From the NCBI GenBank assembly GCA_036675345.1, contig JAKFFE010000010.1, positions 1 to 62,842 on the forward strand: DNA of 62,842 nt. The letters run 5' to 3'. Source of the stretch: JALYOC01 sp036675345 (lineage in GTDB: Bacteria; Myxococcota; Myxococcia; Myxococcales; Myxococcaceae). Positions 40,577 through 50,141 of the stretch are shown piece after piece (position 1 is the first letter of the stretch; the number at the start of each line of letters is the position of its first letter). The position numbers and the translations under genes were made by a program. A model generated the notes under the pieces. That model was not told where the DNA came from, made no database searches, and saw nothing but the letters and a program-made list of their open reading frames with translations.

Positions 40577-41638
40577 CTAGCGCGAGCCTTCAAGAAGGCT
40601 GGCGTGCATCTGACGCAGCGCATCCAGCACCACTTCCACTGAGAACTTGGTCTTGGCCGCGCCATAGCCAGCCTTTCCCATCGCCCGACGGAGTTCGTGC
40701 GAACTAGCCAGTTCATCCATTCGCTTGGCTAACCCGTCCTTGTCCCCAGGCTCCACAAGAAAGCCGGTTCGCCCATGCTCGACTGCCTCCGATATCCCGC
40801 CAACATCGGTCGCCAGCACAGGCAAGCCCCACGACATTGCCTCCAACACCGACATCGGCAATCCCTCATGATACGAGGGCAACACAAGCACATGCGCTGA
40901 CTTCAGAATTGCGGTCTTTTCGGACCCCGATATCCACCCAGCAACGCAGACCTTGGACGACACTGCAAACCTCAGCACATGCTCCCGCACCCCCTCGACA
41001 TCCCCGTCTCCGTAGACAAAGACCCGAACATTGGACCTCCGCATCAGAGCAACCGCTTCAACAAGGTCAAAAACCCCCTTCCTCACTCCCATTCGCCCCA
41101 GAAACAGGAAATTGACCGTACCCGAATCTTCGCGCTCCAGATAGGGACCAACTACGGCGGGGTTATAGAGAATGCGAACATTGTCGCGTCCCGACATTCT
41201 CGAAAGCGAATGACGCCATTGCTCCGACAGCGCCACGACGACGTCAGACATAGACAACGTCCGTCGAATGCATCGCTTCACAAGCGCGAAGGACTCTCGG
41301 TAGAAGACCTCAAACTCCGAGCCGTGAACATGAAGAATGACCTTCTTCTTCGCGACCTTCGCGATTTCCGCCACCAAGGCCTTTCGGAAGTAACTTCCTC
41401 TGGAGGACATGTGGATATGAACGACTCGAATCTGGTTGTTGCTTGCCAGTTTCCACAGGAACAGGCCGAGGAACCGAGCGAAGAACAGGCATCTTGAAAC
41501 GAGATTGCCATCGCGGAAGGAGGCGAGGAACGAACTGTCTTCCGCAAACGCGCCGGAATCTCGGTAGATCCTAAGCACGCTGGAAATGCCGCCCCTCGAA
41601 CTGAGGTCTGTGCCTACGACGAGGACTCGAGGTTTCAA
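40577..41638 (-). CDS. Glycosyltransferase family 4
   Basis: A 353-aa GT-B fold enzyme. The N-terminal part has GGISSVLRIY and VVHIHMSSRGSYFRK; the C-terminal nucleotide-sugar half has FLGRMGVRKGVFDLVEAV, VLPSYHEGLPMSVLEAMSWG and PVLATDVGGISEAVEHG, the EX7E motif of GT4. It should add one sugar to the lipid-linked repeat unit on the cytoplasmic face. It overlaps the GT26 gene by 4 bases. Donor and linkage cannot be read from sequence. Confidence 0.88.
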   Translation of the reverse strand: MKPRVLVVGTDLSSRGGISSVLRIYRDSGAFAEDSSFLASFRDGNLVSRCLFFARFLGLFLWKLASNNQIRVVHIHMSSRGSYFRKALVAEIAKVAKKKVILHVHGSEFEVFYRESFALVKRCIRRTLSMSDVVVALSEQWRHSLSRMSGRDNVRILYNPAVVGPYLEREDSGTVNFLFLGRMGVRKGVFDLVEAVALMRRSNVRVFVYGDGDVEGVREHVLRFAVSSKVCVAGWISGSEKTAILKSAHVLVLPSYHEGLPMSVLEAMSWGLPVLATDVGGISEAVEHGRTGFLVEPGDKDGLAKRMDELASSHELRRAMGKAGYGAAKTKFSVEVVLDALRQMHASLLEGSR

Positions 41639-42414
41639 GGCCGAGACTCTGAACGGCTAGGTTCCACACCTGCGTCCTTCAACTGGATCGAGTGCCTAAT
41701 GGCATCCCATAGTACCAAGGGGAGGCGAGCGAAGCGAAACACTCGCCGATACCGAGCCGGCTGTTTCAGCACCTGAAAGAGCCACTCAAGCCCCGCATCT
41801 CCCATCCACGCAGGGGCGCGTGGCTTCATTCCGACGTAGACATCGAAACTTCCTCCGAGGCCGATCAGGACACCGCGTCTCGCGCTGTCTCGCAACTGTG
41901 CAAGAAAGAGCTCCTGGCGAGGACTGCCCATGGCGACGGCGATCAGATCCACGTCACCATTTCGCTCCACTTCTTCGAATGCATCCTTTAGGAGTTCGGA
42001 AGGTGCCTGAAAGCCGTCACGCACGACACAGTGATCGGCGTTCGCAAATTCCGCGATCGTTGAAACCTGCCGAGAGACGCCGGGCGCTCCGCCAATCACC
42101 ATGACCCGCCTAGAGTGCTTGGCTGCCCAAGAGAGCAGGTGCGCTCCGACTTCCACTCCCGGTAGCCGAGTGGTGGGCATTCGCATGACCCTTGCTACGA
42201 GAACGGCAAACATTCCATCCGGATACCAAACGTCCGCCTGAGCGAAGGCCTCAAGCAGCGACCTGTTCTCTCTCATCGCAATCAGCTTTTCGGCATTCAC
42301 TGCAAGCAACCAAAGCGGCGAGGCCCGTCCCTCTTCGGCCACTGCGTCCCCAAAGGCAGCTACCGACGCCCCCCCCCTAAACTTCAAACAGAAGAGACTC
42401 GTCCAAGTCGTCAT
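41635..42414 (-). CDS. WecG/TagA/CpsF glycosyltransferase (GT26)
   Basis: A 259-aa GT26 enzyme. Conserved parts are LLAVNAEKLIAM, DVWYPDGMFAVLVA, LPGVEVGAHLL, VMVIGGAPGVS and DLIAVAMGSPRQELFL, then the GLGGSFDVYVG and RAPAWMGDAGLEWLFQ signature with a basic C-terminal tail. Known members transfer ManNAcA (WecG) or ManNAc (TagA) to lipid-linked GlcNAc. With wecB and a nucleotide-sugar dehydrogenase nearby, a ManNAcA transfer is the natural inference. 4-base overlaps with both neighbours. Confidence 0.88.
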   Translation of the reverse strand: MTTWTSLFCLKFRGGASVAAFGDAVAEEGRASPLWLLAVNAEKLIAMRENRSLLEAFAQADVWYPDGMFAVLVARVMRMPTTRLPGVEVGAHLLSWAAKHSRRVMVIGGAPGVSRQVSTIAEFANADHCVVRDGFQAPSELLKDAFEEVERNGDVDLIAVAMGSPRQELFLAQLRDSARRGVLIGLGGSFDVYVGMKPRAPAWMGDAGLEWLFQVLKQPARYRRVFRFARLPLVLWDAIRHSIQLKDAGVEPSRSESRP

Positions 42415-42884
42415 TGCACCTTCTCCCTCTCGATGTCCGGCAAATTGCAGTGATCCGCCACCTTTATGTTGGACCGAATCACCCTTGCCGGAACGCCGGC
42501 AACAATCGAATTCGATGGCACTGACTCAATCACGACGGCGTTCGCCCCCACCACGACGTTGTCACCAATCGTGATATCGCCCAGCACCTTGGCTCCGGTG
42601 GCAAGGAAGACATTATTGCCGATCTGTGGCACCCCTTCTCGATTCGATCTGCCCCCCACCGTGACCTGTGGGCCAATCATCACATTGGAGCCAATCACAC
42701 AACGAGCATGAAGAACCACCCCAATCCCTCCATATCCGCACTTTGTGCGCTCACCAATTCTACAGGTGTATGGAACTACGGAATTAAAGAGCAGGAACGT
42801 GAGCCCCTTCAGAAGACTCGGCAGCACCGGCACGCGTCTGAGGAACAACCAGCGGGAAATGCGATACAGAGCAATGGCGTTCAC
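42411..42884 (-). CDS. Hexapeptide O-acetyltransferase (CysE/LpxA fold)
   Basis: A 157-aa left-handed beta-helix acetyltransferase. Hexapeptide repeats run through IGERTKCGYGGIGVVLHARCVIGSNVMIGPQVTVGG (split here for reading), VPQIGNNVFLATGAKVLGD and VVVGANAVVIESVPSNSIVAGVPAR. The SVPSNSIVAGVPARVI ending is the acetyl-CoA-binding turn of serine O-acetyltransferase-like enzymes. In a polysaccharide locus it most likely O-acetylates a sugar. Overlaps both neighbours by 4 bases. Confidence 0.85.
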   Translation of the reverse strand: MNAIALYRISRWLFLRRVPVLPSLLKGLTFLLFNSVVPYTCRIGERTKCGYGGIGVVLHARCVIGSNVMIGPQVTVGGRSNREGVPQIGNNVFLATGAKVLGDITIGDNVVVGANAVVIESVPSNSIVAGVPARVIRSNIKVADHCNLPDIEREKVQ

Positions 42885-44104
42885 GACGGCCTTTCCGTCT
42901 TGGTCGCTTCGACCATGGATGCCTCTCCGCAGAACTCAGACAACCCCCAAAGCATCCACGCATTCACCCAGCGTTGATATGCCGTACTGTTCCTGACGCC
43001 CGGCGCATACCATCTGAAGCGGAACTGCCCGTCCTTCCGAAGCAGATTGTCCTTGGACCAAGCCACAACGAGGCCCGCTAGCTGCCGAGTGGCCTCAAAC
43101 CTTGAGAGAACGCCTATAGCTGTGCCAGCGCTGTGGCCATCGACCACGCCTCTCTTTCCTGCGAAGTAGTAGGGCCTTCCATCTGCACCAAAGAACTCTT
43201 CAGCGTAGAATTTCAACCCTGACTGAAGCGCGTCTCGAAGCGAAGCCTGGAATGTCGGACCGCCAATGCCTTCGGAGATCAGCCAATCGAGAGCCAGCAG
43301 GTTAAATCCTGTGTGAAACGAGTCGACCCACTTCTGGTTTCTCGATTCGCCATAACTCCAGGACCCATTGCCGCGCTGGGCCGACAGGGTAAACCGGACC
43401 GCGCCGAGTGCGTCCGTCATTGTTTCCGAATCCACCAAGCGCCGCGCCATCGAGGCGTATGCTGCCGCACCGAGCAAATTCGCGTTATGGACGCAAGTTT
43501 GGTCTATCGGAGAGTAGGAAAAGCAGAACCCCTCGCCGGCTGACGTCCTGTTGAGACCTCGCTGATAAAACGCCCGCAGTTTGCGCCAAGTGTCGTCGGC
43601 CAAAGACTCGGCCGACGACCTTTCGGCAGCGAGAAGCGCTCGAACGGCAAAGGAGGTATTGACGACAGTTGGAGTGCGAGCCGGCAGAAAGAACGCTCTC
43701 GACTGCCAATCAAACTCGTACCCAAAGCCAAGCCACTGCCCCCCCTCCGCCAGGATGCCTTGCTTGAGGAGTCGGGATGCCAGATCCCGCACCCTTGCAC
43801 TGTAGGCCGGCCCTGCGGACGCAAGACCGAGAATTGACAGCGCAAGTGTCTTGGCATTTACGTGAGGCTCGATGCTCAAAGCGCGTCTCAGGTTGACTGG
43901 ACTTCTCCGGTTAGCCTGGGTGATGGCGATCCTTCCCCACTTGCTTGAGAAGGGAAATCGCCTTGCGATTGGAGACATCAAGCCGTCGTAAGGGTCCCAT
44001 CCTCTGTAGTTGGCCTCCTCCATCACGGAGGCCAGTTGGTCTCTCATGTCCTCAGCTGCTTGTTCCAAATGAGTTCCAGTGTTCACCGCGGACTTCTGCC
44101 TCAT
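42881..44104 (-). CDS. Alpha/alpha-toroid protein of the exopolysaccharide locus
   Basis: A 407-aa protein made of repeated helix pairs, with an aromatic-rich set of motifs: GYEFDWQSRAFFLPARTPTVVNTSF, FCFSYSPIDQTCVHNANLLGAA (each cited in part), NGSWSYGESRNQKWVDSFHTGFN and YQRWVNAWMLWGLSEF. This pattern is seen in polysaccharide loci of many bacteria, in proteins often misannotated as aminolevulinate dehydratase, with a fold like prenyltransferase/terpenoid-cyclase or glucuronyl hydrolase toroids. No signal peptide. It may modify or cleave a glycan; no activity is established. Overlaps wzy and the acetyltransferase by 4 bases. Confidence 0.6.
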   Translation of the reverse strand: MRQKSAVNTGTHLEQAAEDMRDQLASVMEEANYRGWDPYDGLMSPIARRFPFSSKWGRIAITQANRRSPVNLRRALSIEPHVNAKTLALSILGLASAGPAYSARVRDLASRLLKQGILAEGGQWLGFGYEFDWQSRAFFLPARTPTVVNTSFAVRALLAAERSSAESLADDTWRKLRAFYQRGLNRTSAGEGFCFSYSPIDQTCVHNANLLGAAAYASMARRLVDSETMTDALGAVRFTLSAQRGNGSWSYGESRNQKWVDSFHTGFNLLALDWLISEGIGGPTFQASLRDALQSGLKFYAEEFFGADGRPYYFAGKRGVVDGHSAGTAIGVLSRFEATRQLAGLVVAWSKDNLLRKDGQFRFRWYAPGVRNSTAYQRWVNAWMLWGLSEFCGEASMVEATKTERPS

Positions 44105-45318
44105 CTTACGTCCCTGTTGGCTACGGTGCTGCCTGACACGAGAAGCATCGCGAGCACGGCGAGAATAGCCGGAAGTGGTCGTGCGAACAGACCGTTGCTG
44201 AAGATGGACGAGTAGACGAATGCGGATGCAATTCCGAAAGCAAATGCACCCTGCCTACCGGAAAAGCGCACTGCTGCCACTGCGAACCACATAAGAGCCG
44301 CGGATCCGACCAGTCCATACTCCGTCAGGAATGTGAGAAAATCGCTGTGCGATCCCTTCGCCCCCCACCACCAGACTTGCGAGACCATCAGATCGGATCT
44401 GTAGCCTTCCCCAAATAGGGTGGGCCAAAACCCGCGCTCAGCCAGGTGATTCCACTTTTCGGAATACATGCTCAGCCGCCCCGAGGACAACCAGTCGAGT
44501 TCGGTCCCCATCAGCGTCCCATCCGAAGCGGCCACCGCACTCAACGCCCCGACAACCAGAACTGGGGCAACTAGGACTGATATCCATCCCACTCGTCTTG
44601 GACCCATCACCCAGCAGATCACCTGTACCAGAACCATCAGGGCCGCGCTTCGCACCCCCCAGAGAGCGAGCACCGAGGCTCCGCTGATGACGGAGAGGGC
44701 CGCAACCAAAGGTCGGGCCAGTCTACCCTTCCGTCCAACTACTATCGCCTGAAGCACAAACAACGAGGACACCCAGTAATACGCCGTTGCATGTAGCCCA
44801 CCGAAGTAGGCCCCCCTCCACTCATCGCCCCGATTGTTGACAGCAGGAAGAACCACCGCACCAATGCCTCCAAGCGCCAAGACCAGCAGGGACAGCAGTC
44901 CTACCGTTCTCCGGACCATTAAGGGCCGCTCTCGCGCGTGCGGCAGTAGTGCGCTGTATAGCAACCACGGAAGAACGAGCTTCATGGCTGCGAGCATGTT
45001 CCCGAGCACCGTCCCCCCTCGGGCCCAGAGAATCGACACGCAACTGCAAACAAGACAGATAAACAAGAACCCGAAGATCGGCCCCAGAAGCCGCCCAAGG
45101 GCCGGCCTGAGCAGCACCGCCCCGAATGCAAGCAACAGCAGCGCCAAATCGAGGGCATCGGAGACTCGGTCCGCCAGCGGACTCCGAAGTTCTTCTGCCC
45201 CTTCTGACAGGGGCAACAACACAGTTCGCGCAGCGAACAGAAGCACGACCAAGACAAACAGGATCGGAGCGCCCCTGGCTCGTGTTGCGGGATTGGATAC
45301 CTCTGATGAATAAGACAT
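44101..45318 (-). CDS. wzy: O-antigen polymerase-like membrane protein (Wzy)
   Basis: A 405-aa inner-membrane protein with about ten helices. It has a large outer loop carrying LSSGRLSMYSEKWNHLAERGFWPTLFGEGY and the WWWGAKGSHSDFLTFLTEYGLVG segment (cited in part), the pattern of the O-antigen ligase/polymerase family with conserved Arg and His. It would join repeat units in the periplasm. The start is the ATG at 45318, which overlaps the wzx stop as TGATG; the frame upstream is only open by chance. Confidence 0.83.
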   Translation of the reverse strand: MSYSSEVSNPATRARGAPILFVLVVLLFAARTVLLPLSEGAEELRSPLADRVSDALDLALLLLAFGAVLLRPALGRLLGPIFGFLFICLVCSCVSILWARGGTVLGNMLAAMKLVLPWLLYSALLPHARERPLMVRRTVGLLSLLVLALGGIGAVVLPAVNNRGDEWRGAYFGGLHATAYYWVSSLFVLQAIVVGRKGRLARPLVAALSVISGASVLALWGVRSAALMVLVQVICWVMGPRRVGWISVLVAPVLVVGALSAVAASDGTLMGTELDWLSSGRLSMYSEKWNHLAERGFWPTLFGEGYRSDLMVSQVWWWGAKGSHSDFLTFLTEYGLVGSAALMWFAVAAVRFSGRQGAFAFGIASAFVYSSIFSNGLFARPLPAILAVLAMLLVSGSTVANRDVR

Positions 45319-46544
45319 CAAGGCATCAGGGCCTTGACCAACTTGGTCGTATAGCGAGCCAACCAGAGCGAGCGAATGATGGCCAAGGTCAGCGTGGATG
45401 CCATCACGAGCAATGCAAAATGGACCGCTCCGGGCACCAACACCCCCCCCGCCAAGACGCTCGAAAGCCACACCAGGAACGCAATGGCTGCTGAAGTTAC
45501 GATTGGGCCCGACCGCCTGAGGGTGGTCAATAGGTTAGACGGGGCCAAAGCCAGTTGCCCCGCTAGCACTGAGGCCGAGGCAAGAAGCCAAAGACCAACC
45601 AGACTGCCATCTAATCGTAATACCCCTGAGGCCATCCCGACCGCGATTGCCATGGACAGGAGCAATAGGGAGGCAGCGCAGACCACTGCGATGGAGCGAC
45701 TGTAGGAGCGGTATCCACTGCCGAGCTCCGATAGATCTCCCGCCCCATAAGCAAGTGCGAGACGGGGGATATACGAATAGGCCATGGCTCGTGGAACCAG
45801 CAGAAGGGCGCTCGCGCACGCGGAGGCCTGGGCCACAACCCCTGTAACCAAGTCCCCTGATACCTGCGCAACAACAAACGGAATCAAGGCATCCCGACCT
45901 CCCGAAACGAGATTATTGGTCCCCATCAAGAGGGCCTCGTTGAGATAGCTCCGGACCGACTCTCCGGTCCCGCAGCGCGCAAGTGGGATAAACACCCAAA
46001 GCCAAACGCCAGCCGCCAAACTCAATTGCACAAGTCCGATCGCAACCACAGCAGACGGGATAGATTCATCCCATGCAAAAGGCAGCAGGGCGAACGCCGC
46101 CACGAGCAACACTTCAACAACCGCAAGAATTGGCTCGCTCCTTCTGGCGATCAGCAAGACCCTAGCGACCTGCCAAGTCGCACTCCCCGTGGCGAAGGCG
46201 ACGACTGCCCATGGCGCCTTGATAAATCCGGCTTCATAAGCACCAATTGCTGTTATCGCGCCCCCCACCAGGGCGAGGAGCAACCAACCGACAGCGAACG
46301 TCAGAAGGCTTCGCCTCTGATTTCCCGAGGTGGCGACAGACCACTCGGCAAGCAACTGGATGGAGATTCCTCCAGACGCAAACAAAACAACGAAGCTGGC
46401 GAGAGCGAGTTCTGCGCCAATGCGTCCCACGGACTCCAGCCCTGACGCCGCCCCTATTGCGAGCACAAAGAGGAGTCGCTGAGCTCCCGGAGAACCGGTA
46501 ACCCAGAGCCTCACTGCGGTTGACGCGACTAACCGCCGACTCAT
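45318..46544 (-). CDS. wzx: Polysaccharide flippase (Wzx, MOP superfamily)
   Basis: A 408-aa protein with 12 or more hydrophobic segments throughout and few charges between them. It matches the layout of lipid-linked oligosaccharide flippases: N-terminal RLLFVLAIGAASGLESVGRIG, central NEALLMGTNNLVSGGRDALI and YIPRLALAYGAGD. It would move the undecaprenyl-linked repeat unit across the inner membrane before polymerisation by the next gene. Sequence motifs are weak in this family, so the call rests on topology and position between the dehydrogenase and wzy. Confidence 0.78.
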   Translation of the reverse strand: MSRRLVASTAVRLWVTGSPGAQRLLFVLAIGAASGLESVGRIGAELALASFVVLFASGGISIQLLAEWSVATSGNQRRSLLTFAVGWLLLALVGGAITAIGAYEAGFIKAPWAVVAFATGSATWQVARVLLIARRSEPILAVVEVLLVAAFALLPFAWDESIPSAVVAIGLVQLSLAAGVWLWVFIPLARCGTGESVRSYLNEALLMGTNNLVSGGRDALIPFVVAQVSGDLVTGVVAQASACASALLLVPRAMAYSYIPRLALAYGAGDLSELGSGYRSYSRSIAVVCAASLLLLSMAIAVGMASGVLRLDGSLVGLWLLASASVLAGQLALAPSNLLTTLRRSGPIVTSAAIAFLVWLSSVLAGGVLVPGAVHFALLVMASTLTLAIIRSLWLARYTTKLVKALMP

Positions 46545-46613
46545 GCGCGGGGCTCGCCGACTGAGGTCGAGCCGGTCACATCGCCCTCAACCAAACTGCA
46601 GATTCGGTCTGCA

Positions 46614-47963
46614 TCAGGCCTTGACGACTCGCGTCGCTTCGCCCAACTTAAGGCCCGCCATGATGTTGCGCGTATCCACGACCAGTCGGACGCCAGCATA
46701 CAATGAGGCGTCCTTGAATTGTTCGTGCGCCGTCGAAAGCACTACGGCATCGAACTGCGCAAGCGCGTCGGGTCGACACGGAATGGAACTCAAGCCGAAC
46801 TGGTGTTTCCGAGTTTCAGGGGTGCGAGCGAAGAACGGATCGCAATAGGCCACTTTGGCGCCAGCCGCCTGAAGCAATTCGATGATCTCATAGGAGGGCG
46901 ACTCGCGGTCGTCGTCAATGTTGGCCTTGTATGACAAGCCCAGGACACAGATGCTGGAACCCCTCAATGCCTTGCCATCGTCATTTAGCGCGCCAGCGAT
47001 TCGACTGAGGACATGATGCGGCATCCCAGTGTTGATCTCGCCCGCCAAGTGAATGAAGCGGGTCCAAACTCCGAACTCCGCAGCCTTCCAAGAAAGATAG
47101 AACGGATCGAGCGGAATACAGTGCCCGCCTAGTCCCGGGCCTGGGTAGAAGGGGGTGAATCCGAACGGCTTCGTTTTGGCGGCCTCGATGACCTCCCAGA
47201 CATCGATCCCCATCTTGTCGAAGGCCATCTTCAGTTCGTTTACCAGCGCGATGTTGACTGAACGGTAGACGTTCTCCAACAGTTTGGCGGACTCGGCCAC
47301 TCTAGCGCTCGAAACCGGAACGACTCTGTCAACGGCAGCCGAATAAAGTGCCGCCGCAACATCAGTAGAGTCGCCGTTGACGCCCCCCACCACCTTCGGA
47401 ATGGTCTTGGTACTGAAGTTGGGATTTCCGGGGTCCTCGCGCTCGGGCGAAAATGCTAGAAAAAAGTCCTCGGGACACCGAAGCCCTGCGTTGGTGAGAA
47501 GAGGGAGGACTTCTTCGTCCGTTGTCCCAGGGTAGGTCGTGGACTCCAGAACGACTAGTTGACCAGGCCGCAATCTCAGCGCGATCTCGCCGGTCGTCCG
47601 ATGAATATAGGAGTTGTCGGGCTCTCTGTGCTTTCCCAACGGAGTTGGAACACAGATCAGGATTGCGTCGCACTCCGCGAGAAGATCAAAGTTGACCGTA
47701 GCAACGAACCGCTTGGAGCGTACCGCTGAGGCAACTCGCTCGGGTCCGATGTGCTTGATGTACGATTCTCCGTCCAGGAGTTTGTTGACCTTCCTCTGGT
47801 CAAGATCGAACCCGATTACTCTGAACCCCGCCTCAGCAAACACCAGGGACAGGGGAAGACCCACATAGCCCTGTCCGATGATTCCAACCGTCGCATCGCG
47901 ACGACTGATCTTTGCAAGGAGGTCTGACTTCCGATTAACTTCGGTTATCATAGGAATATGCAT
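46614..47963 (-). CDS. UDP-N-acetyl-hexosamine 6-dehydrogenase
   Basis: A 449-aa nucleotide-sugar dehydrogenase of the WecC/WbpA class. It has an NAD-binding loop (GIIGQGYVGLPLSLVFAEAG), ICVPTPL, LESTTYPGTTDEEV, the FSPEREDPGN segment and the catalytic Cys in GPGLGGHCIPLDPFYLSW. It oxidises C6 of UDP-ManNAc or UDP-GlcNAc to the uronic acid, using two NAD+. With wecB 10 kb away, UDP-ManNAcA is the likely product, though a WbpA-like UDP-GlcNAc specificity cannot be excluded. The ATG at 47963 overlaps the end of wzc; an in-frame ATG at 47951 is the alternative. Confidence 0.9.
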   Translation of the reverse strand: MHIPMITEVNRKSDLLAKISRRDATVGIIGQGYVGLPLSLVFAEAGFRVIGFDLDQRKVNKLLDGESYIKHIGPERVASAVRSKRFVATVNFDLLAECDAILICVPTPLGKHREPDNSYIHRTTGEIALRLRPGQLVVLESTTYPGTTDEEVLPLLTNAGLRCPEDFFLAFSPEREDPGNPNFSTKTIPKVVGGVNGDSTDVAAALYSAAVDRVVPVSSARVAESAKLLENVYRSVNIALVNELKMAFDKMGIDVWEVIEAAKTKPFGFTPFYPGPGLGGHCIPLDPFYLSWKAAEFGVWTRFIHLAGEINTGMPHHVLSRIAGALNDDGKALRGSSICVLGLSYKANIDDDRESPSYEIIELLQAAGAKVAYCDPFFARTPETRKHQFGLSSIPCRPDALAQFDAVVLSTAHEQFKDASLYAGVRLVVDTRNIMAGLKLGEATRVVKA

Positions 47964-50121
47964 AGTTGTACTGTCCGATTACTCCTGGACGAAACGGCAC
48001 GTCATTGAACACAAGGCCATTCACTTTGACGCCGGCCTGACTGAGAACCCTCAGAGAGGCCACGACTTCTCTCGATGTGTCTCGAGTGGCGCGGGTCACC
48101 AGCAGATTAACCCCGGTCCAGCGCCCCAATACCCCCGCATCAGTTACGGCCAGAATAGGCGGAGTATCCATGATGACTACGTCGAATTTTGACGCGAGCT
48201 CTTCAAGCAGGCGACGACACCTCTCGCTCCCGAGGAGTTCCGCTGGGTTCGGTGGCGTAGTCCCTGCGGCCAGAAACTGTAATGATGACTCATTTACCGT
48301 GTGCAAGGCGTTCGACGCATCCACTCCATCGCGCAGAACGTCTGTGAGGCCGGTGGTCCGTTGTAGGCCGAAGAACTTGTTTAGGCGACCACGTCGAAGG
48401 TCCGCGTCGATGAGCAACACGCGCTTCCCAGCGGACGCCAGAACCCAAGCCGTATTCGCGCAAACAAACGACTTGCCCCTTCCAGGCCCGGAACTTGTCA
48501 CCATGACGATGTTGTTTGGCGCCTCCAACATTGCGAACTGAAGGCTGGTTCGCAGACTACGAAGGCCTTCGACCGCAAGGTCCTCGGGTGCGCTCAGGGC
48601 CAATAGCGAATGGCGTCCGGTCAGAATCGATCGGGCCATCTGGCGCTCATGTTCTGCCTGAGCGTCGCTGTGAACTACGCTCGCATAAACCCCTATGCCT
48701 GTTGCCATTTCAAGGTGCTCTGCAGAGTCAACGCCTGGGGCAATTATCCTTCGAGCCATCGCAAGGCCTATCCCCAGAGACATCCCACCCAGCAACCCAA
48801 AGAAGACGATGAGTCCCCTCTTCGGCCATTCAGGCAAAACCCCGGGTGCGGCGAAATCGATAACTCGGACATTCCCAACCGTCCCTGACTTAAGGACGCG
48901 TAGCTCCTGAGACTTGTTGAGGAGTAGAGTGTAGAGCTCGGTGGACACCTTCATGTCGCGCATCAGTCGGGCGGACTGAAGCTCCGATTCCGGCAACTCT
49001 CGAAGTCGGTCATCGACGGCCTTGCGGGTGGCGCGAAGGTCATGAAGCTGTCTCTCGGTCGCCCCAAGCATTGGATGGTTCTCCGTAAACCGTCGACGAA
49101 GATCCGCTCTGTTCAGTTCGAGTTCAGAGATTCGCTTCTCGATCTCGACGGACTGCTGCAGAGCGGCTTGTGCCTCCAACGTGAGGTCGACCGAGCCCTT
49201 TTGGGACCTGTAGTCATTTAAAGCCTTCTCGGAGACCTCGATCTGTTCCTTCAGCGAAGGAAGTTGGGCGCTCAGAAAGTCGATCGTCTTGGAGGCTTCT
49301 TCAGACCGGCGATCAATGTTCTGCCGTACGTAATGGGCAGAAATTGCATCCAGGATCGTCGCTATTTGCCGTGAATCGGGACCGGAGAGCGATGCCTGGA
49401 TGATTCCCGTCTTCTTCCCTTTCTCGATGACCATGAGTTCTTGTTGCAGTTGACGGATGACTCCTTCGGTCGACCGTCGAATCAGTCGAAAGACCGTCCC
49501 TGGCCTCGCTCGCAACTCAACTACATGCAGAGCCACTCCGCTGCCTTGCACCGAGTTGCCTGTTGATGACTCCAGGAGGAGATCGCCCTGGGGATCCCGT
49601 AGTTCGAATGCGTTCCCTTCCCGCGCAATCAGGCTGAACTCTTCCTCCAAGAATTCTGGATCGCGGACCTCAAACGTCTCAACCTTGATCGCTTCCCCAC
49701 CCCAAGCATAGGAGTCGAGTCCCCAAAAGGCTTCGGCTGGCTCATTGCTCTTGTGCTTGTGCGCTAGCCAAGTTCCAATAATTGGTATGCGCTTCGGCTC
49801 AGCCACCACATCGAGGCTGAGTTCTTTGACTACCGCACCAAGAAGTGAGCGCGAGCGGATGATCTCGATTTCTGCCTCTGAGGGCGATTCCGCCCCAAGA
49901 AGCGTCGAGAGTTCGTCAAGCCCTGTTAAGGTTCCGCCTTTCGGCTCCACCAGCAGCAGAACGTCGGAACGAAATATGGGGGTCGCTACCAGGCTATAGG
50001 CACTCGCGACCACCATCACCGAGAGCGTTACCGCGAGAATGGTCCAGCGATTGTCGAACAGGACGGTTACTACCCGCCCTACGTCGAGATCGTCACCAGG
50101 GGCCTCGTCGTTGCTTGACAC
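47935..50121 (-). CDS. wzc: Polysaccharide co-polymerase with tyrosine autokinase (Wzc-like)
   Basis: A 728-aa inner-membrane protein. The Wzz-type part has two membrane helices (about residues 25-45 and 450-470) flanking a long periplasmic coiled coil. The cytoplasmic BY-kinase has Walker A SSGPGRGKSFVCANT, A' VLLIDADLRRGR and Walker B VVIMDTPP, and ends in a Tyr cluster (YNYAYSYDNRS) for autophosphorylation. It controls chain length and export with Wza. The GTG at 50121 is preferred because AAGGA sits 10 bases upstream and it clears the wza stop by 20 bases; the ATG at 50241 would overlap wza by 100 bases. Confidence 0.88.
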   Translation of the reverse strand: MSSNDEAPGDDLDVGRVVTVLFDNRWTILAVTLSVMVVASAYSLVATPIFRSDVLLLVEPKGGTLTGLDELSTLLGAESPSEAEIEIIRSRSLLGAVVKELSLDVVAEPKRIPIIGTWLAHKHKSNEPAEAFWGLDSYAWGGEAIKVETFEVRDPEFLEEEFSLIAREGNAFELRDPQGDLLLESSTGNSVQGSGVALHVVELRARPGTVFRLIRRSTEGVIRQLQQELMVIEKGKKTGIIQASLSGPDSRQIATILDAISAHYVRQNIDRRSEEASKTIDFLSAQLPSLKEQIEVSEKALNDYRSQKGSVDLTLEAQAALQQSVEIEKRISELELNRADLRRRFTENHPMLGATERQLHDLRATRKAVDDRLRELPESELQSARLMRDMKVSTELYTLLLNKSQELRVLKSGTVGNVRVIDFAAPGVLPEWPKRGLIVFFGLLGGMSLGIGLAMARRIIAPGVDSAEHLEMATGIGVYASVVHSDAQAEHERQMARSILTGRHSLLALSAPEDLAVEGLRSLRTSLQFAMLEAPNNIVMVTSSGPGRGKSFVCANTAWVLASAGKRVLLIDADLRRGRLNKFFGLQRTTGLTDVLRDGVDASNALHTVNESSLQFLAAGTTPPNPAELLGSERCRRLLEELASKFDVVIMDTPPILAVTDAGVLGRWTGVNLLVTRATRDTSREVVASLRVLSQAGVKVNGLVFNDVPFRPGVIGQYNYAYSYDNRS

Positions 50122-50141
50122 GATTTTTTGGTCCTTGACGC

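Noticed and set aside
45318..45471. 51-residue N-terminal extension of wzy
   Set aside because: It lies wholly inside wzx; the ATG overlapping the wzx stop as TGATG fits the coupling seen throughout the cluster.
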